This document shows, in pieces, positions 1-11,200 of a DNA stretch of 64,000 nucleotides (its first letter is position 1; the number at the start of each line of letters is the position of its first letter). Under the pieces are notes generated by a model that was given only the letters and a program-made list of their open reading frames with translations, was not told the DNA's origin and searched no databases. This stretch comes from Setaria digitata (lineage: Eukaryota; Nematoda; Chromadorea; Rhabditida; Setariidae). Made by a program: the position numbers and the translations under genes. The stretch lies in assembly GCA_003640385.1 (NCBI GenBank), contig RCAB01000016.1, positions 328,224 to 392,223 of the forward strand. The letters run 5' to 3'.

Positions 1-113
1 AGCAAATGGTTCCACTCGAATATCATGCGCAAATGTTATCATAGCACCATCTTCTACTTTGCTAATATTAACGATGCTCTTATTGTCTGTCACGATTTCA
101 TCATCGCAATTTA
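1..113 (-). CDS. Partial coding exon of an unidentified gene, running off the left edge
   Basis: On the minus strand an acceptor (TTATTACAG, AG at 115-114) is followed by 113 bases with no stop in one frame (two bases, then 37 codons). The translation begins NCDDEIVTDNK and contains VNISKVEDGAMITF and HDIRVEPF. Mixed amino-acid use and the clean acceptor suggest real coding sequence. The exon enters with one base carried from an upstream exon and continues past base 1. I do not recognise the family. A possible first exon lies at 1422-1306, but it ends in phase 0, so at least one more exon would be needed between them. The gene would be transcribed away from che-3. Confidence 0.5.
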
Positions 114-456
114 CTGTAATAATTGATAAGCAGTACTATCATATAACCGACAATTGATTAATTACTTCATTTGGTCTCACCGTCAAAACAAAATTTTTCA
201 GTAAAATTACCAGAAGTCATTAAACACACATTTATTGATGATACAAGCATACAGTACAAAAAAAATTAGACTAACAATAATCGTTCCTCCATAGATGCTA
301 GCTATAATGCCAGTAATATGAATTACTTAATCTTGACAAAAAAAAAAAATTGTCCAAGATTTTAAGGAAGAATAAAAGGCCACGTCGCAACGCTAACTTG
401 TTACGGCGGTAACATTGCATTGTACGCCCCAGTCAAAATTCGAATTCCATTCTGGT

Positions 457-613
457 AATACATTTATTATATATTCCGGCCGGCTATATACTATACTGCG
501 TTTTCCGATCTGGTCATGTATCATTTACTATATATTTCGATCCGATCATATATCATTTCCTACATATTCTGCTGCGGTGTATATCATTTATTACATACTC
601 CGACCAGTCATAT
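457..613. repeat. Degenerate tandem repeat, unit about 31 bp, about five copies
   Basis: Copies start near 458, 488, 519, 551 and 582. The best three begin TATCATTT and most end in a variant of TCCGAYCNGGTCA. The repeat is more GC-rich than its surroundings and diverged between copies, so it looks like an old minisatellite. It produces the local ORFs on the plus strand, which I do not consider genes. Confidence 0.65.
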
Positions 614-1305
614 ATTATATTGGTCTTCCAGTACAACTTTATTCATCATATGTGGAAGGGATTTTTTTTTTGGAAAGCAAATAGTAGGAAGCATCTTTCG
701 ACAATTCTCGACTTTATTATTTTTATCATTGGTAGATATCACAGGGAAAGTGAAATTACACTAACCTGAGCGAACAGTACATACAAAATCCTGAAAATAT
801 TTTACCTGTTACATATAATTTCCTTTTATTTTACACAACGGAGGAGGAATTAAAGGCTGATTAAATACTACCTTTAAACTTGGATTGATAGTGATTAAGA
901 AATCAGTCAGTCAAATCTTGTCTAATTGAAAATTTTTAATTAGAAAAAAAAAAAAACTGACCAACTGTTTTGCAACTAACGACAGAAATAAAAACAGAAA
1001 GAGGGGAATAAGATACGTGCGCTCAAATTTAATAAGTATCATTACACTGTTATTAATTACTGCCTGTGATAATCGTTGTTTATCTAGCAGTGTTACATGA
1101 AAAAAAAAAAAAAAAAAAATCACTTCCATGCACCTAAATATATCAATTAAGCAGTGAATGCTGTTTCCTTCCTTTTCAGTTTATCCTACCATTTTAAACA
1201 TAACTGGAATATTTAATCTTACACTTTCAAATATTTTGAATACCAATAATAAAGCATAATGAGCAGTAGAGTAAGTTCAAAATTGAAGCATACAGTGGCA
1301 ATTAC

Positions 1306-1422
1306 CTTGTGATGATAATCAGCGCAATTATCATGAAATAATGGGTCAAAATCAATGGCTGTCGATATGATAACGATAGGAATAAGGGAGGCAAAGCGGA
1401 TCGCATTGAAATAATATGCCAT
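1306..1422 (-). CDS. Candidate first exon with a signal peptide
   Basis: Thirty-nine codons from an ATG at 1422 to a good donor, AAG|GTAATT, after 1306. The product starts MAYYFNAIRF, has a hydrophobic core (ASLIPIVIIS) typical of a secretory signal, then an acidic/His-rich stretch ending CADYHHK. It may be the 5' end of the gene whose exon lies at 1-113; a linking exon was not found with certainty (a weak candidate, WNSNFDWGVQC, lies near 417-450 on the minus strand). It could also be a chance ORF in AT-rich DNA. Confidence 0.3.
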
Positions 1423-3667
1423 CCAATAAATGATTGATTCAGTGATGATTTTTGCTCAGTTATTCAATAGTTTATACTGGCCTGATATACGGATGATACT
1501 AATGATTATGATAAATGATGCAGAAGGTCGTAATACCGGTTGCCAGTAACGATGGTAAATGATAGCACTGATGATACTATGCTAGATGGTATGAGTAGAG
1601 ATGGACGTTTCGGAAATAACGGGCCGCTCTTAAACAGAAAAAAAAAAATTGATAAAATAGAGTTTTGCTTGTTGTTGGAGATGGACGTTTTCGCTTTTCT
1701 TTTTTGCTTTGCTTTATTAATTTTGCTGCCGTAAGCCAATGCTTAGCTACTTTTATTACAAGAAGGAATAATGTACTTGCATTATTCTTACTGCTACTAC
1801 TGGCAGTAGTAATTCTTAGGGCTAATAATAATGATAATGATAAATAATAATCATATTGAATAATAAATGATAACAAATAGTAATATTAAATGGCAGATAA
1901 TAATAACACCTAATAAATAAGTCCATCAAAAAAGAAATCAATTTATGCCCTTCTTTCAGTTTGTTAAAGCATTCGTCCTTTTTTTTTTCTTATGTGTATG
2001 TATGTATTTGCACTATTATATTATATTTTACTAATTTTTCATCTAACTCTACAGGATAAATGTGTCTAACTACTTTTACATTATAGTCATGACTGAGTAG
2101 TCTAGGGGGAAAAAAAAACTCTAAAATGCAATATAGATGAAATTGTTCAGTATTGATTTTTATGTTAAAGGAGCAAAAAAAAAAAAAAAAAAAGAAATAA
2201 ATAAAAGAGCAAAATACAACGCAAAGAAAAACAGCCGAGATGAAATTATTGAATGATGAAAATGACGAAGTTTGAGTGGAAAAAAAAAAGTTTAGGAATT
2301 AGGATAAGAGGGAGAGCGTGGGTGGGTGGGTTGATTACAGGAATTATTTTAAATAGACAAAAAGTTGAGTGCAGATGATAAGTGATAAATATGGATGTTT
2401 TAAAAAATTTTACGCACTTCTTAAATAGAAAAAAATAATAATAATAAACTGAAAATATTGTGAGCGGAAATGAAACGAGAACACGGGTGTGGGGGAGATG
2501 GAAGAGGCGGTTGAGTGGGTGTATGCGTGGGTGGGAGAGGAGGAAGAATTGAAGTAAAAGGAGAAAAAATGTACTATCTACTGTCGAAACTTGAAAACAA
2601 AAAGAGGAAAACAAAGTTGAGATGAATTGTTGTTGTTTTTTCATACTAGTTGATTTACTGCAAAGAATTATTTATAATAATTTTTATGAAATAATTTACT
2701 TTTCATAACTTTTACTGAAGTAACACGTATATATGTAGATATATATATATATATATATATATATACGCAGACATACGTCAAATTGTATATGCCATACAAT
2801 AGGAATCGATTTAAAAAAGAAAATTTGCTAAATAATAGACTGTAAGCTAATGTTGAGATGTGTGTACTGAACAAATAAAAATTCGATTCCGAAATGGCAA
2901 CGACAAACAGATGTCCTTTTTGAAATGCGGAAAGTAAACAGAAGCGGTAAAGTGACAGGATGATAATAAAACGATGGACAAAATGCATTCAACATTATTT
3001 CTTGAATATTTCGCCAAATATATCAATGATTGAAAAAAGACTTTGATCATTTTCGATTTGATGTATCTTTTCCAAAATAATATACTAATTTAAAAGATTT
3101 CTATCCAATTTCTAGTTTTCACTTTAATAAATGGTTTAATTAAAATTAAAAAAAAAAAAATCAAATAATCAAAAGAAGACGGTGAAAAAAAAAGGGAGGA
3201 AAATATCAAGTTAGATAAATGTTTGGAAAAAACGATTCATTCGATGCAACCGTTTGCTAACAGTTTGAAATCGATAGTTTTAGTAGCACTGTTATAAAAC
3301 TAAATAGATTTAAAAAAAAATTTTTTTTCCCACTTCTGGAGTTTCCAAAAATAATAAATAAATAAAGTGCTTCGAAAATGTAAGAAGAGAAAAATTATAT
3401 TATGACAGTTAAAACACTTTGCTAAATTATTTGTAAAATTGAGTGGAAATTATAATTTATATGGAAATGTTCAATTTTCGTCAATCTTTCAATATTTCAG
3501 AAAAGTTATTTTTGAAAGAAATCTTATGGTAAAGAAAAAAAGAACTATTTGAAAGCAACACTGATCTAAAAAGAAAAAAATAATAAAAATTAATTACGAA
3601 ATATTTCGCAAAAAATTGTTGTATTTTCAAACTCTAACCTCCTTCATTCTGAATCACATGAAAATTA

Positions 3668-3702
<35 letters not shown>

Positions 3703-4087
3703 NAAAAAAAAAAAAAAAAACGAAAACCGGATTTTTCTCAAATGTTCATTTATGAGAAAAATAACTATAGTAGCACATTTTTAAAGAGTTAAAAGGAGAG
3801 GGAAAAGAAAAGAAGCTGTCGAAAGCAAACATTATAAAAAAAAAAATTTAATTTATAAATAAATATGGCACTACGAAGATTTATATAAAAATATTAAAAT
3901 AAATTATAATGCAATAATTTGAAAATATTTTTTGGTTGTTTTTTTTTTTTTTTTTTTTTTAGGACAAAATTAATTAATAAATGAAGAAAAAAGAGGACGA
4001 TAGTATTTATACCGCCAACGTTTTTTTTTTTCTTTTTTAATTATATATATAATTATTTTTTGCTTTTGCTATATATATATATATATA
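1423..4087. other. Non-coding AT-rich stretch
   Basis: No convincing exons seen on either strand. It holds an (AT)n run near 2738-2764, several poly-A/T runs and a poly-A run interrupted by one N (3669-3720). Long ORFs on the minus strand between 1500 and 3050 are rich in F, L, S and K from homopolymers and look spurious. Confidence 0.5.
3669..3720. repeat. Poly-A run with an ambiguous base
   Basis: About 52 A residues broken by an N at 3703. The N probably marks a homopolymer whose length was not resolved in the assembly. Confidence 0.8.
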
Positions 4088-4135
4088 GCTTTTTTCCTTT
4101 TGCTACATATATATATATAGCAAAAGGAAAAAAGC
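4088..4135. repeat. Perfect inverted repeat, 18-bp arms
   Basis: The left arm 4088-4105 (GCTTTTTTCCTTTTGCTA) is exactly complementary to the right arm 4118-4135, with a 12-base AT loop that can extend the stem. A related sequence (TTTTTGCTTTTGCTATATAT) sits just to the left. It lies about 190 bp upstream of the X-box and may be a small hairpin element or structured DNA. Confidence 0.8.
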
Positions 4136-4322
4136 ATGCTAAAGTTTCATTAATTTTTTTCCTTAAATAATTTCACATCTTTCCTTTCCTTTCACCTGAC
4201 TAGTTTTCTGTAAGTGAAAAAATTTAAATTTTCCAAAATCTGTTAAATTCTTCACTTGTCTCAAATATGACTGTAATCAAGAATCGAGAATCGAGCAATA
4301 TGTTGGGTTAGTCTCGTTAAAA

Positions 4323-4336
4323 ATAACCATGGCAAC
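4323..4336 (+). promoter_or_regulatory. X-box (RFX/DAF-19 binding site) upstream of che-3
   Basis: The 14-mer ATAACCATGGCAAC fits the ciliary-gene X-box pattern (RYHNYY-AT-RRNRAC), with a strong right half-site GGCAAC and the central AT. Ciliary genes of nematodes, including intraflagellar-transport genes such as che-3, are known to be switched on by the RFX factor DAF-19 through such sites. It lies 915 bp before the che-3 start codon, farther than usual in C. elegans, so the transcript start may be well upstream of the ATG. Function is inferred from the motif and its neighbour. Confidence 0.6.
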
Positions 4337-5033
4337 CATGACAATAAGAAAGCTTAAATCTCTCTATCATTGCTTTATACGCTTTATCATATCATTGATT
4401 GAGAATTATAAATTGTTTTTTTTTTCCATTTTTTTCTTTAATCTTAATTGCAAATTCCTAGTAAGTTTCTAATGACTGGAAATAGAATGAATGAAGATAA
4501 GGAAAAAAAAAAAAAAACGAATATCACCTTCATTAGTATATTTAATTTATAGGGTTGTTCTTTAATTTGAATTCCAAATTTTTTTCCTACTTTTCTTTTA
4601 TCATTAAATTCTTTGGTTGCTAAAAAATAAGCTTAATTTAAGAAAAAAAAAATCGGAAATCATTTTTTTTTCCTCCTGCTACCTATACCCTCTGACATGT
4701 TTAATTACATTTATTAGATATTTCATTTATATTGACATTTTTTGCAGATTATTTTGCTCGCCTAAATGATAACTGTTAAAGTAGTTATGCTTCTTTTTTT
4801 TTTTTTTGAAAATGATAGCGAAATGTTTTATATTATTTCTTTTTGATTTTTAAGTAGCTTGATCAGAGTGTTAAAATTTCTTTTTTTTTTTTACCTAAAA
4901 TATGTATATAAGTAAACATGAAACGTCGTAAAAATTTTCAAAAATTTAGAAATTCACTGTGTTGCGGTAATTTTTTAATTACAGAGCGAAAAAAAAAAAA
5001 TGAGAAGTCTGGTAATTAAACATTTTTTCAAAC

Positions 5034-5035
5034 AG
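5034..5035 (+). promoter_or_regulatory. Possible spliced-leader acceptor upstream of che-3
   Basis: A TTTTTTCAAACAG|GACATT sequence about 215 bases before the che-3 ATG is the nearest acceptor-like site upstream. Trans-splicing is common in nematodes, but the site is only a moderate match. Confidence 0.2.
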
Positions 5036-5250
5036 GACATTTCTTTTTTGTTTTACAAAAGCAAATAAATCCTCCCATTGTTCGTTGCTGTTGTTTTCCT
5101 TGTTTCGTGAACGATAATTTAAAAGCTAGATCTCTAACTAGTCTAATAATTAGTTTATTACTACAAAAAAAAAAAAAAAAAAAGTATATATGATAAAATC
5201 TACCGATTGTAATGATATATATTCGTATAATGAAAATTAAGATAACGAAT

Positions 5251-8200
5251 ATGGCGGATTCCGAACGTAACGATCCTAGACGTCATTACATCCTGCGTGT
5301 TGCTTCACATATTTTTGCTTTAAATTTGTCGGAAAATAAAATTTCAAATTTGAATCCAATGCAAAATTTTTGTGATACTAATACGCCATTACTAATTATT
5401 ACAAAAGATGAAGGGGTTTGTAAATTTCTTCATAAGTAAATTTTTCAGAAGTTTAAATAAAATAGTCATTATTTTTGTTTCGGAAAAACTCACATTTCAA
5501 TTTTTGTCTGACTGATTACTACAATGAACTTAACAACCAACTGTTCCAAAATGATATCACTGATCGAACGAATTCTAGATTTAGAAAAAATTTAATTTCC
5601 AGAAAAATACGATTGATATATCAAATGAAATGCGAAACGATCATCATCCAAATTTAATGCGTGTGATTTTTTATAAACTTGAACCAATCACCTTACCAAT
5701 GGATAATTATAAAAGTAAAATATCAGTAATATCATTACGTGGCCGTCCAACTGATGCATTAATTCGATCGGTAAAAGAAGTTAGTGATTAAAAAAGTCAT
5801 TTATAATAATTATTCTAGAGGTAAATTTATACGATTTGGCTCGATTAGACATCCAATGATATTGTTAATTTTAAAGATGAAACAATAATGGAATAAATAT
5901 TCCTTAGATTTTGGTTACAGTAAAAGATAATTTTGTCCATCCAAACTTTATGTCATGAAATTTTAGATCTTCACACGAACAATTGATAATGATTCAGAAA
6001 TGTCTGCTAATAATCATTTACGAGTGATTTTAAATGAACTTGAAAAAAGTATCGATTCAAAAGTTTCTACTGATACTGGAGGTGATTGTTACTTTTTGGA
6101 AAAGATTAAATTCTAGATAGGCTACTTACGCCGATAAATAAATCTGTGTTTAATAATAAAAAGAAAATGTTATATTTTTACGACTATTGCACTTTGAAGC
6201 TTTTTTTTTCATTTCAATCATAATTTAGATAGTTTTCGAGAAAAGCGGTCAGTGTATGATGAAATTAATCACTGGAAAAGTCGAAAGGATAATGCTGCGT
6301 TGCAGTATTCTCGAGCATTCGAAATTCTCGAAGTGAAGCTTGAAATGCTTACTAATTGCAGCATGGATGAAATGAGTGAAATTATTGATGCATTTGAAGA
6401 TTGTTTAAGCCAGCTTTTGAACAGTGAACCATCATTCCCGCAAAGTCGTATGGAGCAGATTATGCATAGCACAGGTAAATTAAAATTAATTTTAAACATT
6501 TTCCACCTATTTATAAAAAAAGGAAAAACACTGATAAATCAATATGTTTTTTAATAATTAATTTGGTAACTTCTAGTCCAAATGATATAAAGACATTTCT
6601 AATTATAACTTACTTCTTAATTATAACTTAATCATATATTTGATTAAAATTGACTCATTAAAACTACAAATATTATGAAAACTTAATGATTAGTATACAC
6701 ATAAAAGTAGAGTATAAGTTTATAAATACCACATATGACTCTCCCTAGCTATTTTTCTTCAAACGAATTATCGCTATCAAATTATGATAGATAAACTATT
6801 TTGATTAAAAAAAAAGAACTTCTGTAATAAATTGTACTGCTCTACATATAATAAAATGTATGGTGAGGAAAATTTATTTCTTTTAGGTTTGCTAATTGTT
6901 AATTCGATAATAAATAAAATTGATACTAGCAATATATGGAAAAGTGATACTTCGAATACAACGGTTAATACACTGCATGTTGTTAATTCTATTTGTGAAC
7001 AGTGGAAATTCGTGATAACAACAATTCTTGAACAGTGGAGACAAAATATTGATAATGATGCATGGAATGGACGAGATAAATCACTAATTTCAAATTTTGA
7101 AATCCTTCAAAAACATACTGATGAGGTTGGCATATCCGGTGTAATTTCATTTATTTCTGCAAATAGTGCAAATACACCATAATGAATAATTGAGTAATAT
7201 TTTTCAAAATTATCACATATCAATTAATAAGATCAAAATAACTTTATCATATTATGCATAGTTGTAGAAAAGAAATATATTTTATTAATTAACAGCAGCA
7301 TTTTCCTTTTAGCTGATCATTTATTATTGTATCTATTCGTTAAATCATCCAAATTTTACACAGTGAAATATTAAAAAAAAAAAAAAAAAACTATTCTAAT
7401 CAGATAAAAATTTTCTAGGATATATGGCTCACCCTATTGTAGTACTTTAATAAAGACAGTACTTGGTACTTTTATTCAGGTTTAAATGAGAAATTTTTGG
7501 AAAATAATTAACTTGCAGATTTTGTCATTGAAATTATTGAGTAGCCAAATGAATGAATTAACGGGTGATAAAAGTGGCCAAAAAGAAATGGAACGAATTA
7601 TTCGAAATGTTTTTGGTACCTTTCCATTATTTACTTATGATATATCAATGCAGCAACAATGGAAAATTAAATTACTGGTAAAGTAATTAACTATTTTTGT
7701 TCTATTGTTAATTACAGCATCCTGTTTTCCAATTTTAACATTTTCTTCCATTGTAAATTATTGAAAAGTAATTGAAATAGGAGCAGGTAATTCCTGAAAA
7801 TGAATTAAAAATTTGTTGTGTTATTTGAAAATCACTGAAGGAAATAAAATATAAATGAAAAAAAAAAAGTTAAACATATTTGAAGGCATAAAATTGAATG
7901 ATAATTGGAGAAATTTTTAGCTGATATTACCAACTTAAATTTAGAAATTATATGTTTGCTTGACTTTAAACTAAATTAAAATTTATAAGAAAATGAAGAA
8001 ATAAAATTCAAAGAGGCAAAAAAAGGGAATAAAAGTATTCCTGCATCCATTCCACATTCTATATTATCGTTTTAGTTAAGCTAGAACTAGATAAATGAAA
8101 TAATTAAGAACTATCATTAATATTTTATTGAAAAATTCAGGAAGTAGAACAGTCTATTGAACCAATTGTGGAGCGTGCATTACCGGTTTTGAGAAAACGC

Positions 8201-11200
8201 TTACAATTTAATCAACTAACTGATGATGTCGTAAGTTCGTTCTTGTTACAAAAAAAAAAAGAAAAAAAAAAAAAAAAAAAGGAAAGAAAGAAAAAACTCT
8301 TTATCAATCTTTTTTATTTTTTAACAAAATCAAATTTCTCTTAAACTGCAATTTTATTATTTTTAAAGTACTAATATAGTACTAACAGCATATATCTCTG
8401 TCAAAATACGCCACAGGTAAAATTTTTTTTCCGGAACAGGCAAGAAGTGAAAAGAACCAATAATTAGTTTATTATTTCAGTTAATAAATTAACTCAGTGT
8501 GTAAATAAATATTTGCTTCCGGAAGAATTTGACAAGGTGAAATGATGATGCAGTACATGACTTGACAAGGTTTTCAATCAGAAACGTGAACTATGATATA
8601 ACTTACCGAAATACTCTCATATATTATTGTTTGAAATTTTCAGGCAATTACAAATCTTATCAAATTTAAACATTTTCTGAATCGACCAAGTATCAAAGAA
8701 AAACTTTTTATGGAACGGTAAATGCATTTTTTGAAAACTTTAATTCCACTTATATAAATGGTTTTTCTGTTATTTGGCAATAATGAATAGTGTAAATTTT
8801 GTTTCTAATTAAATAGTGTAATTATTTGTCATTTAGGGAAACTTTGCTTAGTCGTTTGGCAAATGCAATAGAATCACAAAAATGTGAAATAACTGAGCAA
8901 GTAGCAACAAATGATATGCCAATTGGACAGTATTTAACAGAAATTGCTGCTAAATTAATTTGGATTAGACGGCAAATTAATAAGGTAATATCATGCATAA
9001 ACTTTCTAATACTCTTTTTCTCGATTTTTTACCAAAGGTGTATTTTCTACTGAAAATTTTTTTACTTGAAACGCCTGATAAAATGACGAGTTATTTGGGA
9101 GTGATTTTCGAATGGAATGAATTGACTTCAATGGTAAATCTTGTTAGTGGAAGAAAGAGGCATATTGTGTAGAAATAAAATAATAATAATAAAGATGGAA
9201 CTTAGCCTAAGTTTAATTAAGTTATCATTTAAAGGTAGAAAATACTAAAACTCTCTGCAATGAATTGTTAAACGATTTATCATCTTATGGTACAGTGGAA
9301 GCAAAGATTCAAAATGCAATTGATGAAATGCATTCTTTAGAATCTGATTCATTCGGGAACTGGTAAGCTAGCGAATAAGTGATATGTTGAGAGAGATGGA
9401 ATTAAAAAAAAAAAAAAAAAAAACCTTGCTATTATAAAATGCTGCTAATAATACCGCAAAATCTTTGNCTACCAATTTATTCAGAATATTTCGGTGTCTC
9501 GAGAAAATGCAAAGTGCCAATTTGGATATCTTTAATTTGTAAAATTATTTTCATGTTCCAGGTATAATTAAGAATTCTTGATGAGTTTTTCAGGTGTCAA
9601 GAAATGATTAAAATAGTTGGCAGCACAACAAATTCAATCGCACTAGAAACAAATGGTAAGCTAATGAGCATCGAACAGAAAGGTGGTAATTTAATTGTCA
9701 ACTACAGTGATCGTTTAGTAAGATTGCTTCGAGAAGTACGCCAATTAGTAGGTCTCGGATTTGCTGTACCGCGTAAAATTATTGAATGTGCTAATACTGG
9801 CGAACAATTTTACAAATATGCTATCATCCTTAAACAGGTTTTTAAATTTCGAAATTAAAATATTTCATTTTTAATTTATCAGCGAAATTTTAGTTGAAAT
9901 CTTCCACTGTAATATGAAATTAGAAACAATTAGATGTCAGCAATTATGGAAAGTTTTAAAAAAATTTCAAAAAACATTAAAATGTTATAAAGTGAAATTC
10001 AGTCCTAATCTTTAGCAAATTTAAGTGTTTGATTTTTGATCTTGAAAGGCTATTCTAAAAGGTTTTCATTACAGTTAATCTAAGACACATATCTCAGAAA
10101 TGGCATGTCACGTCACGTCACGTCACGTCGTGTCAAGTTTCTCATTTGCAGGTAGCGCATTTTTACAATTCAGTTGATCAGCAAATGCTTCCATGCCAAC
10201 AAGCAATGATGTTAGACGAAGCGTTAGCGTTTGAAAAGTTGATACTATCTGGAAAGAAAGGTGAGGTAACGGTAAATGCGGTCAGTTGGGATAATCCAAA
10301 GCATCTTCAAGAATTCATCGAGAAGTTGCAGACAGCTGCTGAACGCTTAACTTTACACAATAGGTTGGTTAGTCTCAGTTACTTTCAGATTTCTTCTGGT
10401 ATTTTATTAATAGTAACAACCGGTTTTCTATCATTTCTGATATGAGTCATACAGTTAAACAACTATTATTATTATAACAGGAGTAGAATGATTTTATTTG
10501 ATTTTAGCTCGAAAATCCAACTAAAATCCATCAAATTTTATCTTAATGGCTCAGACACGTCACCATTACGTAAATGTGTCACATATCTAAAACAAATTGT
10601 TAGAATGTTAATTTTGAACGATTACTTTTGCTGCACATCGAGGAATAAAAGAAAAATAGAATTGAGAAGAATGGATGTGAATTTTATTCTTTCAAAAACT
10701 TTTGATTTAATCAGCTTCGTACTTCCTCCTTCTAGACGATTACGCAAAGCACACAGTGAAATTTGCGAGAAAATGAAGCAGCTACTGAATTTGGATCTTC
10801 TGAAAGAAATAAACAAATGGAAAGATGTACTGGGTGAAATACGAAGTAAAATAGCTGAGCAGGAACGAAATATCGGGAATCGAAACAATATGATACCGTG
10901 GTTATCACACTGGGATAATCAACTTTACAAAGTTAATTTTCCTTTCTTTTTTGTAATTTTAGACTTCTGAATTCTTTTAGCGCAATTTTTCTTCTTTTTT
11001 AAATTTCAGACTACAATCATATCATTCAGAAAGAGTCATTTATTATCTTTGCAGACTCTACAGCTACAATATCAGTGGGGTATCGAAAGTCTTCATACGC
11101 AAATTCCACTAATTCAAGCTCAGCTACTGTTTAAGTAAAGTTAATTACCTTGTAACTACCTCTTTTTCATCGTTTCTTTTCTTCAGAATAAACTAGCAAA

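Noticed and set aside
2246..2644. 132-codon minus-strand ORF
   Set aside because: Rich in F, L, S and H from T-rich and CCCACC-type low complexity; no splice sites, homology or neighbours support it.
8481..8536. Possible extra che-3 exon ([18 protein letters not shown]) between exons 7 and 8
   Set aside because: It has good splice sites, but its phase does not fit and the human spacing is met exactly without it.
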